A DNA stretch of 64,000 bases from NCBI GenBank assembly GCA_022264855.1, contig JABYQU010000010.1, positions 62,001-126,000 on the forward strand, written 5' to 3'. This document shows positions 33,042 to 43,858 of the stretch, in pieces. Positions within the stretch are counted from its first letter, which is position 1; the number at the start of each line of letters is the position of its first letter. Made by a program: the position numbers and the translations under genes. The notes under the pieces are model-generated. The model saw only the letters and a program-made list of their open reading frames with translations. It was not told where the DNA came from and did no database searches. This DNA comes from Lenzites betulinus. Lineage: Eukaryota; Basidiomycota; Agaricomycetes; Polyporales; Polyporaceae.

Positions 33042-33360
33042 CGGGAAATGCTTTGTAAATGAGTCGTGGTCGGTGGTTATTCCGTACGTAGAAAATAATG
33101 AGAAATACCTGTAACGGGAAACCTGTTTACAAGAAAGTCAGGAGTTTTCTGTCCCCGGGAAACGTTATCTGTAGCGTACATGTCCTGTTCAGGAGTGCAG
33201 CTTCCTTTCCCGGTTGTGTCACCGCGGTCAAAAAGGGCGTGATTTTTCACGTGTTACGCCCCTTTCCCGACTGTGGAAACATGCGCGAAAGGTATCCTAT
33301 TCGGCTGATTTCGCACCATACAAAAGCTGTGGGAAAAGTTACCTGTCGCACAGCGGGAAA
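33042..33360. promoter_or_regulatory. Cluster of CGGGAAA sites (possible transposase-binding subterminal repeats)
   Basis: Six exact copies of CGGGAAA or its complement lie at 33042-33048, 33115-33121, 33156-33162, 33206-33212, 33263-33269 and 33354-33360. Close variants occur between them, and CTGT often lies next to a site. The right arm carries the same set. Subterminal repeats of this kind are known from CACTA and hAT elements; the binding role here is inferred. Confidence 0.5.
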
Positions 33361-33536
33361 GGAGAGTGTTTGGCTGTCGCAGAGGGGGAAAGTCAAACTG
33401 GTCGAATATAGCGCGGCAAAATTGTTTAACTGTCAGATATATAATTGTGGTATTAACAGTGCTAAAGGAGGCGGAAGTACGAGAAGCGGGGAATGCGAGA
33501 GTCGGGGAATCGGGGTATGCGAGCGGCGGAGAATGC

Positions 33537-34545
33537 AAGAGGCCGCGGAGGAGGCGGCGGAGGTGGAGGCGACGGCGGCGGCGGCGGAGGAGGTGGGCGC
33601 GACGGAGGTGGAAGGCGCGACGGCGGCGGCGGAGGAGGCGGAGGAGGAGGAGGAGGAGGAGGAGGAGGAGGAGGAGGAGGAGGAGGAGGAGGAGGAGGAG
33701 GAGGCGGAGGCGGAGGCGGAGGAGGAGGAGGAGGAGGCGACAGAGGCGGCGGAGGAGGAGGGCGCGACGGTGGCGGAGAAGGAGGAGGTGGAGTGCGCGA
33801 CGGTGGCGGCGGAGGAGGAGTGCGCGACGGCGGCGGCGGCGGCGGCGGAGGAGGGCGCGACGGCGGCGGCGGAGGAGGAGGCGGAGGAGGCGGAGGACGT
33901 GACGGCCGCGACGGCGGCGGCGGCGGAGGAGGAGGAGGAGGGCGCGACGGATGAGGCGGCGGAGGAGGCGGAGGCGACAGAGGCGGCGGAGGAGGAGGGC
34001 GCGACGGTGACGGAGAAGGAGGAGGTGGAGGGCGCGACGGCGGCGGAGAAGGTGGAGGTGGAGGAGGAGGTGGAGGAGGTGGAGGAGGAGGAGGAGGAGG
34101 AGGAAGAGGAGCAGGGAGGCGGGTGATGCGAGAGTCGTGGGCGAGAGTCCGGGGCTTTATCGACGACGGGTGGCAGTGGGAGGAGGCGGAGAGGCGGGAC
34201 GAGGGGAGACGGGTCTGTGCATACGAGAAGAGGGGAGTAAGGCGTGCAGGCGGAGGCGGAGGAGTGGCGCGAGGAGGAGGCGGAGGCGGAGGAGTGGCGC
34301 GAGGAGGAGGAGGAGGAGGACGAGGAGGAGGACGAGGAGGAGGAGGAGGAGGAGGAGTGGCGTGCGAAGGAGGAGGAGGAGGAAGAGGAGGAGGAGGAGG
34401 AGTGGCGTGCGAAGGAGGAGGAGGAGGAAGAGGAGGAGGAGGAGGAGTGGCGTGCGAAGGAGGAGGAGGAGGAGGAGGAGGAGGAGGAGGAGGAGGAGTG
34501 GCGCGCGGAGGAGGAGGAGGAGGAGGAGGCGCGACGACGGGAGAC
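33537..34545 (+). repeat. Kilobase GGA/GGC polypurine tract
   Basis: The plus strand is almost all purine with GGA repeats (longest pure runs near 33640-33705 and 34450-34500) mixed with GGC and GCG. It opens long frames in all phases (poly-Glu, poly-Gly, poly-Arg; poly-Ser, poly-Pro on the other strand), which I take as repeat artefacts. Such tracts can form triplex or G-quadruplex DNA. Confidence 0.9.
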
Positions 34546-34643
34546 GGCACGTCGTGTGAGCGCGTCTGGGCGTACGAGAAGAGGCGAAGGAGACGTGCAA
34601 GCGAAGGCGCGGGGCGGAACGGGAAAGCTAAAGAGGGAGGACG

Positions 34644-36035
34644 TACGACGGTCTAGCACTCGTAGTCACTTCGGGTCGAGCAGACGCGACACGGTATAAC
34701 ATACGACCATATAATTCAATACATACCCTACATCACACCTTCAGAAGTCCTTTCCATGCGACCAACGCAGCCCCGACTCTATTCCTGCGCCAGCCAGCAA
34801 GACTACAACAAGCCGCTCAGCATTTCCGTATCGCTTTCGTCGATTGTAGCAAACTCACCCTAGCTTGATTTCCGTCTACCGACAATGAAGACGGCGCTGA
34901 TCGCCCGCGCGAATTTCTCCACCGCAATGCTCCGCCAGCGATGGTTGATCATCTGGTAAGCCCCATAGTGAGCATCGCCAGTCTCACTAGTAACAATGTT
35001 CGCGTTATGAGGAGAGGCCATAAACGCGGTCATCCTAGTTTCGAGGAGCTGTATGCAGATGAGATATTGAGCATGTCGGCTTCTGAATATAAACGTACAG
35101 CTCTCTTCCGCTGGCGGTGCGATGCGGCGTTGCTAGTTACTAGGCAGGTCTCCGCGATGGTAACGGGAGGATTGTCCACCTGAGCCACAGCATCACTGCC
35201 CTCGCAAAGCTGAGTTAGACGATACCGGACATTTGCAGTGCTATAGGAACTCACGTCAATGTTGAGCTCAGAGGAAGGAGGGCGTCTGAGTCCTCCTCTT
35301 CGGCCCAAGGAGAGCTATCGTCGTCTGGAGTGGCCAACATGCGAGGATATGGCGAGGGCAGTAAACGTTGCGGGGAGAACGGATAGTAGACGTCGCAGCG
35401 GGAGCAGGATTTAGAGCATGCGATGGCGTCCAGCAGGCTGCGTTTTAAGTGGGGGTGGGCGATGCATCATGAGTGTGGGTAGACAAGGAGATGAATGAAA
35501 GAAAGCGCCGAGTACTTGCGCTTTGTTGCCTAAAGCGCCACTCTTGGGGAATCGCGATGTTGTAAGCGTTCCCAATCCGGTAGTAGTAGTATTGCGACCT
35601 TGGACGTCGACTCCGAGGGGCCCCGACCGGATGTCCCTACAAACTTCGCATTTTACAATGTGGGGCAGCATTGAAACTACCTTTGTCATGAGCCTATCGT
35701 CTTCTTGACCACGGTGCTCAGTAAAGTCTGACACCATCACGCAGATCTTGAGTGTGCCTTGTATAGCTAGAATGCTCTCGACAAGAAATACAAAGTGAAG
35801 TCCGGGTGCGACGGAGGGCAGAACGGTATGTGCCGTTGTACTAGCATGAGAACAACGATATATGTCTGATCGATGCCCAGAGAACAATGTATGCCCCGGA
35901 AAGTAATCACGGTGCGCGTGCAGGTGCTACGCATTTGAGAGGTATGGCTTGTCATGGCTTGTTAACTTTGTAGGTCAAGTTGTCAATGTGAACACCGCAC
36001 TGGCAATCCTCAGGCACACGCCACTCGTCATCTCG
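34644..36035. other. No confident gene
   Basis: Short frames only. A minus-strand piece at about 35330-35260 reads LATPDDDSSPWAEEEDSDAL and could be the end of a decayed gene. Nothing else is supported. Confidence 0.35.
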
Positions 36036-36042
36036 TATATAA
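36036..36042 (+). promoter_or_regulatory. TATA box of first LRR-like gene
   Basis: CGTATATAATG lies about 61 bp before ATG 36103. The paralogous gene at 46206 has a TATA-like element at almost the same distance. Confidence 0.5.
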
Positions 36043-36102
36043 TGCTCTTCAACACGCCGCAGAAGAACACAAACCTGGAAACCCCGCAACTACAGCTAAC
36101 TC

Positions 36103-37249
36103 ATGGCTCTGATACTCTCCCCTACTCGTAGCGGTCAGCGCGCCTCGCTCTCAGAGGTAAATAACTTGTCTGTATTGTTGGAGTTGCAGCATGAATATTT
36201 TCATTTGTAGAGCGCATATTCCGTCCCCGAACGGCGCGACGTACGCATCACTTCGTTGGACGCCTTGCAAAACTTTGTTACATTGGGCAACTACAACGCA
36301 AACATCGGGCGGATTGTCGAAGATCTCGTCATATGCCTACCCGGGAATCAAGGCTATCCAGCCCAAGATGTTCGCGCGGCCCTTCGTTTGACCCCGAACA
36401 TCGAATGTCTCGTTCTAGAGCTTCCGCCCGAGTCCCCGACGAGCCTCCTCAACGGCCTTGATTTTGTTAGGCTCCGGATATTCTCCACCAATCTCCCCCA
36501 TCGGGTGTTGCTCTCCTTCCTGGTCACCCATTCTTCATTGAACGCCCTCATTCTTCGCGGATGTGGACGTAGTGCAACGTGCCCTTTGCGTGACTTCGAG
36601 CTACCCTCTCTGAGCTCTCTCCAATGCCCTTCTCGCTGCTTCGCGGGTATCATACGAGGCCCTCTCATTTCCGCCACCGTCAATCTCTCCCGCCTTTCCT
36701 CAATGTCAGCGCTGGCGGTCCAAACCATCTCGTCTTCACGCTTGCACACCCTCACGGTTGATCATTTCTCTACCGACTACGATATCCTTGCCCGAGTGGC
36801 CGCGGCGGCCCCAAACCTGCGCAAGCTCAAGCTCAACGAGAAACCTATTCCTGGGGTACGTTTGAACTAGCAGACCTTCGTTATGTCTTACCAATGCTGC
36901 ACTTGCATAGCGCCGACATGGCCAGCTGCGAAGGCCTTGGAATGATGTCCGCGCATGGCACGCCGCCTTGCTTCAGCTCGCATCCTTGGAAGAGCTGATG
37001 GTGCGGGCGTTGATAAGCATCGGATCCCCAAACCGCCCGGAGATCAGCATAATCGCCGGATGGGCCAACGGTGTGGGGCGGCGCGCGGTCCCACATCCCA
37101 ACCTCTACCACATCGCCATAATACAGAAGGATGTTCAAGGTGGTGCCGGAGCCCAACAACAGCTTAGCCACTGGTTCAAGAGAGAAACGGGAACGTGGGC
37201 GTTGGCAACTTCGACCACCCTCGGTGCTAGTCAATCGTTTTCTCTGTAG
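36103..37249 (+). CDS. LRR/F-box-like protein, copy 1
   Basis: Three exons (36103-36156, 36211-36855, 36911-37249), all in phase 0, give 345 residues. After a short N-terminus the protein shows repeating leucine-rich blocks of the irregular type seen in fungal F-box/LRR proteins: VRAALRLTPNIECLVLELP, LLNGLDFVRLRIFSTNLPHR, LSFLVTHSSLNALILRGCGR, then APNLRKLKLNE. The last exon starts with a motif shared with copy 2 (WHAALLQLASLEELMV). No clear F-box is visible at the N-terminus. It is paralogous to the gene at 46206-47402: block order agrees and the last exon has the same length (339 bp). Function is unknown. It lies inside the inverted-repeat-bounded segment and looks intact. Confidence 0.7.
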
Positions 37250-37737
37250 AATCATAATCGTCAGTGTTGGTCATTGTAACACAGTGGAGCTATGTAATCC
37301 GACTTCGTGCATTTCATTGCGACGATCGAGGGTGGGGAGCGGGAAAGGAGATGGCGACTAGAATATATCATTTGAAGCCAAACTAAGCTATGTAAGTATC
37401 GATGCAAGGAGTGTGGTGTCGTCGTCGTGGTCAATGCTGTGGGACGAGCATAATCTAGGGCATATTCAATGGGGAACGGGGGTAATCGTAGTCTAGGGCA
37501 TAGTCAAAATGAGGAACGGGGGTAATCGTAGTTGTGAAAGTAGCGACATGGGATAGGAGGCATAGTGCGCGGTGAGGGAATGTAGAGAGCGGACGGGGTA
37601 TGCGCGCACGAGATCAACCAGTAGGGAAGAGAGAGCGGAGGCATCGTAAGAAAAAATCGAACGAGATACTGAACAGCAAATTGAAAGCGGGAAGTGAGCA
37701 ACGGGAAAAGGCGTGAAGGCGCGACATACCGTAGTCA
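37250..37737. other. Intergenic between convergent genes
   Basis: This lies between the LRR-like gene and the minus-strand unknown gene. A direct repeat of GGGGGTAATCGTAGT occurs twice (about 37468 and 37518). No coding sequence is apparent. Confidence 0.5.
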
Positions 37738-40607
37738 TCAAATTTCCTCCTCAACCTCGATTTCCTCCTCCTCCTCCTGATCACACCTATCTTCCTCCAC
37801 GTCCTCCTGATCCAGCATCGGCATATCATCGTCGAACATGGGTGTAAGGTCGAAGTCGTACTCGTCGTTCTCGATCGCCAGCGCTCGCAGGTGGTACGGC
37901 GCAAGTTCTTGGAGCCACTCCTCATTGTAGCAGTTACGCCACAGACCGCGCGGCGCGTAGCCGTCCTCAACTCGCCCCTCAGGACGAGAGATTCGCGTAC
38001 GAGGAGGATTGCCGCCTGTCGCGCGTTGGCCGGGCTTCGACTTCTCCCAGTCCCTACGGTAGATGGCGTCGAGTGCGCGCATGAAAGTCTTGAGGGCATC
38101 GCTTTGCCAGCGGGACTCGACGATGCGGTAGGCCATAGGCAACTTGCGCCGCGCCCCGTCTGTCTCGTCTCCGCTCATGTTACAAGGGGAGAGTCGCTCG
38201 AACAGCGATAAGTGGCGGTCAAGACCCGTGTCCATGATGATAGAGAGACGAGCATCGAACAACTGCCAGCGCACAGGAATAAGCATTCACGAACTCAAAC
38301 TTAATCACACACTCACAGTTTTCTTGCGGCTGTTGACGGCTTTGCGCCGCTTCTCCTTGTCGATCTTCTCCTCCTGCTTAGCCTTCTGGGTCGCGTCTTC
38401 TTCATCTTCGGAATCCCAGGTCAGGAGATTATACGCTTCCCGATATTTGCGCCGACAGTACTCCATATGGCTGTCGAGAGCGTGTTCCACCTGCCGGACG
38501 GTTGAGAGCTTGAACATAAGTTACGAACGGAGGCTGAACTCACATGTACATCTGTGATCAGAGGGATGACACGGGGCTGGAAGTTGAATGCGCCCCCCTT
38601 GATGCATTGCAGGAGGTTTTGCACGAACAAGTCCCGAGCGTGAAGGTTGAGCGGTAGCCTCTTCCAATCATGAATGAAGTCGATACGGAAGTTAACCTCC
38701 GTGCAGATGACGGTGCTCTTGCTAGTGCCGAATGCTTTGATTTCCGCGTCCGTCAGGGGCGGCTGGCGCTCGACGAGTTCTGCCCATGTGGTGAAGTTCA
38801 GCATCTTCTTCATATGCGCACGTACGCTCGACTGCGAATTGCACGATGAGTAGAGCCAAACACAACGATAAGCGAGAGGGACTAACCTGCAGCTTGACGA
38901 CAGCCACAGCCAGTTCGGGGTTGGGTGCGGGGGAGGGCGCAGAACGGACCCCGGCGCGCGCGGACTTGCGCGGAGAAGCAGCAACTGGCGACACCGTTGA
39001 ATCCTGCGTATAAGATGGGGCGCCCTTGTGTCCGGGAGTCTTACGTCCAGGAACAGGCAGTGGGTTATGAAGTTGTTTAACTTCAGCGTGGACCGAACGG
39101 AATTCTTGCGCGACGTTGTGGCTGTGAAATGTGTTGAGAAGCCACGACCGGTTGCAGATAGAGCACTAGATGTACCGGAATCGTTCTTGCGCTTCGCTTT
39201 GTTGAGTCATGAACTCGGACATCATCTTACTCATATGGTCATGAGACTGCTGTACATGGCTTAACAGCATGGCACCAAATTGATTGGTCATGCTGTCGAC
39301 CACCGGCGACTGGGGGCTACTGCTGGATGCACGCGCGCTGTGGTGCGCAGTATCCTCCATGTCGGCTGATACAGAGGCCGCATACGGCTGAGCATTATCA
39401 TATGAATAGATGCATCACGAGTAATATACTTCAGTGTTTGCTCACCTTGCCTTTGCCCTTGTCAATGGGCTCCGGAGTCCGGTCGTCGTCAACAGACATG
39501 GCTATGTCGTCAGGTGAGCCAGGGGCCTATAGCTTATCAGCTTCCTTAGTCCCCAGAGACCGCAACAAATCACGTACCTCATTGCGAGTGTTCACACCGG
39601 AGGCATGCGTGGCTTGACGTTGCTGGGCCTCCATCAATCGCCTGAGTTGCTCCTGCTGTGAGGGATGAAGCTGATCCCACAAATGTTTGGCCTCAGTGGC
39701 GTTCTGTACTATCCGTAAGGGTCATGATCGCACGGTATCAGTTGAGAACGTACTTGCGGCACGAAAGGCTCCACATAGTGAGCGGGCATTGTCGGTTCGG
39801 GTGGCGCTTGCTCATATGCCACGTGCTCCGCGGGATAGTACCCGTAGGTCTGCATCTCGACAGGGCGAGGGACTTGCTGACGTATCACAGGGGCATACGC
39901 GATCTCCCTATAAGCTCCCTGGTGAGGTGTCAGCTAGTGAGACGATCAAAGGGTAATAAGGGGGAAGGCGGAATCCACGAAGGCGCACCATAGCAGGACC
40001 TATCGGCGCCGCGTACGGATGAGGACGCTCCTTGGTGGGATTGAGTTAGCCTGGTGAGCGCGCCTGTAATAACTAACCTACAGTATGCATTGGAACATAT
40101 TCCAAACGAGGAACAAATTGTCGTTGCGCGCTCGTCGAGTGAACAGGCCGTCGAGACGTAGTAGGGGCTCTGTTGGCCTGCGTGGGCTGCCATTGTTGAG
40201 GTATGTGCGTTAGCTTTTGCATAGAGAGCTAGAACTGAACTGACCATGGCCATGTGACGTCTCAGTTGGGATCTTTCCGGTCCAGGTGTCCCGACGTTGG
40301 AAGCATCGTTTAATTCAAGCGGTCTAGCGTTCGTCTGCGCATCGTCAGCACGATGCGAACTACCACGGCCATACAGACGTACCGCTTCACGGAGCTTGGG
40401 CGATTTCACGTTCTCCAGCGCGTGCGCCTCAGGCCCAACAAGGTCGCGCTTGACACCTATGGTGGAGGGCGAGGGAGAGACATGGCGGGGAGCACGCCTG
40501 AGATTGTCATTTTCGGCAGCTGTTCCTGACAGCACAAGAGAGTTGGCAGGAAGGGTATCCTGACGAGTCAATCCTGAAGGGGTAGAATGTTGCTGGATGG
40601 AAGACAT
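37738..40607 (-). CDS. Large conserved Agaricomycete protein of unknown function
   Basis: A multi-exon minus-strand gene starting at 40607 (MSSIQQHSTPSGLTRQDTL) and ending at 37738. Exons in order include a Ser/Pro-rich N-terminus with SPKLREAVRLYGRGSSHRAD, disordered linkers, TNQFGAMLLSHVQQSHDHMS, and PGSPDDIAMSVDDDRTPEPI. A conserved helical block follows: RAHMKKMLNFTTWAELVERQ, PPLTDAEIKAF, CTEVNFRIDFIHDWKRLPLN, LHARDLFVQNLLQCI. Then come a coiled segment (EHALDSHMEYCRRKYREAYN, KQEEKIDKEKRRKAV) and a C-terminal block (ARLSIIMDTGLDRHLSLFER, KTFMRALDAIYRRDWEKSKP, NEEWLQELAPYHLRALAI) with an acidic tail. I recall this architecture from Agaricomycetes but know no function. A truncated relative lies at 55594-56224. 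Confidence 0.65.
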
Positions 40608-40703
40608 TGCGGTCTATGATCAGGGATGTCGGAACGACTGAGTAGTATGATGGAAGAGCTAGCTGTGGTGTTTTTGGAGGGAGGGCAGCGGCGGGTAGAG
40701 GTG

Positions 40704-40710
40704 TTATATA
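40704..40710 (-). promoter_or_regulatory. TATA-like element
   Basis: The minus strand reads GTATATAACAC about 100 bp before ATG 40607. The flanking 40750-40830 stretch contains several AGCTCAAG(c/t) repeats. Confidence 0.4.
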
Positions 40711-41069
40711 CAACATTCTGAAGACCAAGCGCGAGCGTGTTGCTTGGGCGGAAGCAAGATGTCAAGTGGAGGGCAAAGCGAGAGTTCAAGCTCAAGCGGC
40801 GGACGTTCAAGCTCAAGCTCAAGCGCAGCGTCCGGGAGTGACGCTCGTAACGCGTAACGGGCACGCAGACGCCCACTTTACACAGCGCATGATCGTCCGT
40901 GGCTCAAAACAATGTGACACATAATATTCAGCTTCATCACGATCTGCACAGTTACCGGCTTGTCCAACTTGTAATACTACTCATAAGAAACTACATCGCC
41001 TACGACGACCATGCTATAGTATAACGGTCAGTCAAAGTTGATTAGGTTGACAAAATATATACCTGAAGT
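40711..41069. other. Intergenic; no gene seen
   Basis: Upstream region of the large minus-strand gene and 3' side of the SUN gene. Short direct repeats of the type CAAGCTCAAG near 40785-40825 are the only structure seen. Confidence 0.4.
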
Positions 41070-42189
41070 CTACATTTCTCCACGAACATCGAGCGCTGCC
41101 GGCTTGCCGTGGACCTGGACGCGATACAGGCAAATATCTGTCCCACCCCAGTTGTCGATGACCTCCACAACGAAGATGCCAAAATCCATTTGGGACGTTG
41201 CGATACTGTCAAATACTGGGAACGTCTGCGTAGGCGAGTTACCCCAGATGTTGTACTCGAATGCAGCCAGCGGCATGAACGTATGAGTCGACGATATCGG
41301 AGGCATCGTGCGTCCTCGCAACAGGGGTGCGGCTTGCGTGCCATGGGTGTACAAGAACCGTTTGAAACGGCGCATGTTGGATAAGCCATCCACTACACCC
41401 CATACGACGACGTGACGAGGGGCGCGCTCAATGTCGATAGCGATTTGGCGAGGGATGTGCTCGATGGTGACATGTGTCGGATAGATAAGCGTACCCGTGG
41501 AGAGGCCGATTTGACTCTTGATCGGGGCCGCCCAGCAGCGGCCTATGGCCATGTCTTCGCTGATGACCAATTCAGTCTCAGTGTACGCGTTATGTGGCAC
41601 AATGTGCTGGCGGGAACCTTCGGAAGCGGGGCTGGTCAGAGTAGGGAAGATTTTGCCTCCATTGGCGTTTAATGCGTAATCGGGGCGCGATGCAAGGCCC
41701 CAGCGCGCTAAAACAGCGGCATTCTGGACGAGTCCATATGAGAGGCCCGCGGGCGGCGTGCAACTGGGATTGGTGATGGGCTCGGGCGGCTGCAGGGCGG
41801 CGAGGATACGCTGTTTGACAACGGCGGTGGCGGGCGTAAGATCCGGAAGAGGGTTCAAGGGATTCCACCCGCGAAGCAACGCAACGGCGAGCGCAAGGAC
41901 GAAGAAAACGCCGGATACGGTGACGGGGAGTGCGCGAAGCTTTTGCCAGAGAGGAATACGAGGCGGGGGCTTTTTCCGTCGTGCTTTGACGATCTGTGGG
42001 ACATGTTCACTGAAAGACGCCTCGCCAGAAGCGAAGTGAACCTTTCCACCGTCTATATCGAACGGACGGGTTGTGAGACGCTAAGTATCAAGATGTGGTT
42101 TAGGACTCACTGGGGGGGCGTTTCGAGGCCTCCTCGAAGACAAACCTCGAAGGGTCAAAGGGAGAACGCGTCGTCGACTTGCTGGCCAT
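41070..42189 (-). CDS. SUN (Sad1/UNC-84)-domain membrane protein
   Basis: The long exon (about 42080-41070) encodes a basic segment, then one transmembrane helix (LPVTVSGVFFVLALAVALL) and a C-terminal SUN domain: ISEDMAIGRCWAAPIKSQIG, LIYPTHVTIEHIPRQIA, APRHVVVWGVVD, FDSIATSQMDFGIFVVEVI, NWGGTDICLYRVQVHGK. SUN proteins sit in the inner nuclear membrane and contact KASH proteins across the perinuclear space; smaller SUN-like relatives occur in the endomembrane system. The first exon (ATG at 42189, MASKSTTRSPFDPSRFVFEE) is one base out of phase with the obvious acceptor at 42080, beside a run of seven C. Either the exon border differs or there is a one-base indel. The protein lacks a long coiled coil. 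The coiled-coil/TM gene at 49372 is a possible partner. Confidence 0.75.
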
Positions 42190-42493
42190 GGTGGACGAGG
42201 AAAGAGATGTGACTGAGTGTCGTTCGCGGCGTCAGGTATGGGAAGACTTCCACTCGGCAGACAAAGTGAGACAACGCACACCGCATATGATGAGGCCTAA
42301 GGCCGGGGCCGGGGCCGGCATTGATGGTGCACGTCAGGTTGTGGATCAAAAAGCTCCTTATACAGATCAAGGTAGTACATGCGGCGCCTACACAGTAGCA
42401 ATGTCCGTCCACATTCGTAAGTACTATGAGCGCTGGCGCTGGCGCTGCAAGGCCTGCGCGCCTGAACGCGGAGCCCCGAGCCCTTGCACACGA

Positions 42494-43286
42494 TCAAATC
42501 CGCCCTTTCTTTTTCACTGCAGAGATTAGATGAGCGTAAGATAGAAGGCACCGTCTGGACTGGACATACATACTTGCTGTAAGGCGTTTGCCAAACCAGT
42601 CAGAGCCTACCCAGGAGGGCTCTCCTTTGACGTCAGTGATTGACAAGCATCGACCGTCGGCGCGGACGTGGCCGATACGCACGGCACTCCATCCAGAGCC
42701 ATCCGACACCCAGAGCCACAGTTGAGACATCTCCGGGGTTTTGTGACAGAAGACGTCTCCCACCCGTACGTCATATTGATTATCCATGGTAGGGGGGCAT
42801 GCAATTGGATCGTCGCTTTCAGAAGCAAACCAAGCGGTGTGGGGCTTCGTCTGACGAGTGTAATGCAATGGCTGACGGGCGGTGAGCGTGACGAGTACGC
42901 GACGGACGAATGCTCGTACAACGCACCTTGAGTTGGATAGCTTCAGCCTGTGCTTCGACAGAAACGCCGGACACGGGCGTGATGGAAGATAGAGAAGGCT
43001 TGGACGCCGAGCGGGTAATACGCGTCGTAGAGGCTGCCGTAATGGGCTTCTTGGAAGAAGACGGGGAGGGCGTGCTTCGAATCGGTTCAATGCGAAAAGC
43101 AGGACTCCGCGAAACACGCGTCTTGGTGGCTAGGAACTTGGGACTGCGTTCGACCTTCTGCACTGTGCGCTCAACCTTCTTCACAGGCTCGGCTCGTTTA
43201 TAGTCGTCCGCCGTGTCGTCTTCTATTCCTAAGAGCGACGACGGATGCTCGTCCTCGGAATCCGGCGTACAATATCTAAAAGACAT
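42494..43286 (-). CDS. Hypothetical protein with C-terminal beta-rich domain
   Basis: Exon 1 (43286-42927) reads MSFRYCTPDSEDEHPSSLLG, then a Ser/Lys-rich disordered stretch ending GVSVEAQAEAIQLK. A GT-AG intron leads in phase to exon 2 (from 42850): TKPHTAWFASESDDPIACPP, DNQYDVRVGDVFCHKTP, SQLWLWVSDGSGWSAVRIGH, LSITDVKGEPSWVGSDWFGK. Exon 2 runs open to a stop at 42494, unless a GTATGT donor near 42575 is used. I recall similar C-terminal W-rich domains in Agaricomycete proteins found near repeats, but they have no assigned function. It is divergent in sequence from its neighbours and lies inside the inverted-repeat segment. Confidence 0.5.
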
Positions 43287-43858
43287 ACTCAATATGTGCA
43301 TATCCCGGGCAGGTTGTCTGACATACCGAGTTCGTGATCCTATCACGTTAAACGTGTCTAGAACCCGGAGGATGGTAGGCTGAACAGTGCCATGCGGAGT
43401 AGGGGGGACGGAGCGGCGAATTCTAAATAGGTGGTTTTCCCTTGACGGATGGGAGCTCTGGCGGAGAAGGAGTATGGTGTTATTCTGGCCACACTAGGAC
43501 GCGGCGACATTTGCTGCCATAGGAAAGAAAGCCAAATTGCAAGGACAGATATGACAGAGACACCGCGAAGCAGAGAATCCATAGCCGTACGTGCAAGAGT
43601 ATGTGGATGAGAGGAGAGGCGCGTCGAGTCTATTTGTAGTGTAACGTATGCATAAGCAAATGAAAGCGGTCAAAGCTGAAAGGGCCACCCGGCAAGCTTA
43701 TGCCGTATGCCGGGCCAAAGCGCTTGTTGGGACGCACTACTAGTAGCTGCGCGCTTGAAGCTCGAGCCGAAAATCGATTCTCTTCCAAATGCTAGGCTAT
43801 ACAAGCCAGCTTCGCGTGCACATATACACTTCAGTAAGACAAGAGTACAGAAAACGTC

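Larger units (their letters stand above)
32872..34643 (+). repeat. Left arm of a large inverted repeat (about 1.77 kb)
   Basis: This segment recurs in reverse complement at 56225-57989. The outer border is sharp: GCACGGCGGGCAAAGCCG is shared, while the preceding sequence differs. The inner border is also sharp, at GGGAAAGCTAAAGAGGGAGG. The outer third (32872-33480) is unique-like and AT-balanced. The inner part is a long purine-rich GGA/GGC repeat. Non-repeat portions of the two arms read identically in translation over at least 115 residues; differences are confined to repeat length. I found no clear target-site duplication and no short terminal repeat within the arm. Confidence 0.9.

Noticed and set aside
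33098..34126. A 342-residue open frame (and a 355-residue twin in the right arm) starting MRNTCNGKPVYKKVRSFLSP with a long Glu/Ala-rich end
   Set aside because: The GGA/GGC repeat keeps nearly every frame open on both strands, and the non-repeat part has no domain or splice context. I treat it as a repeat artefact, although both copies remain open.
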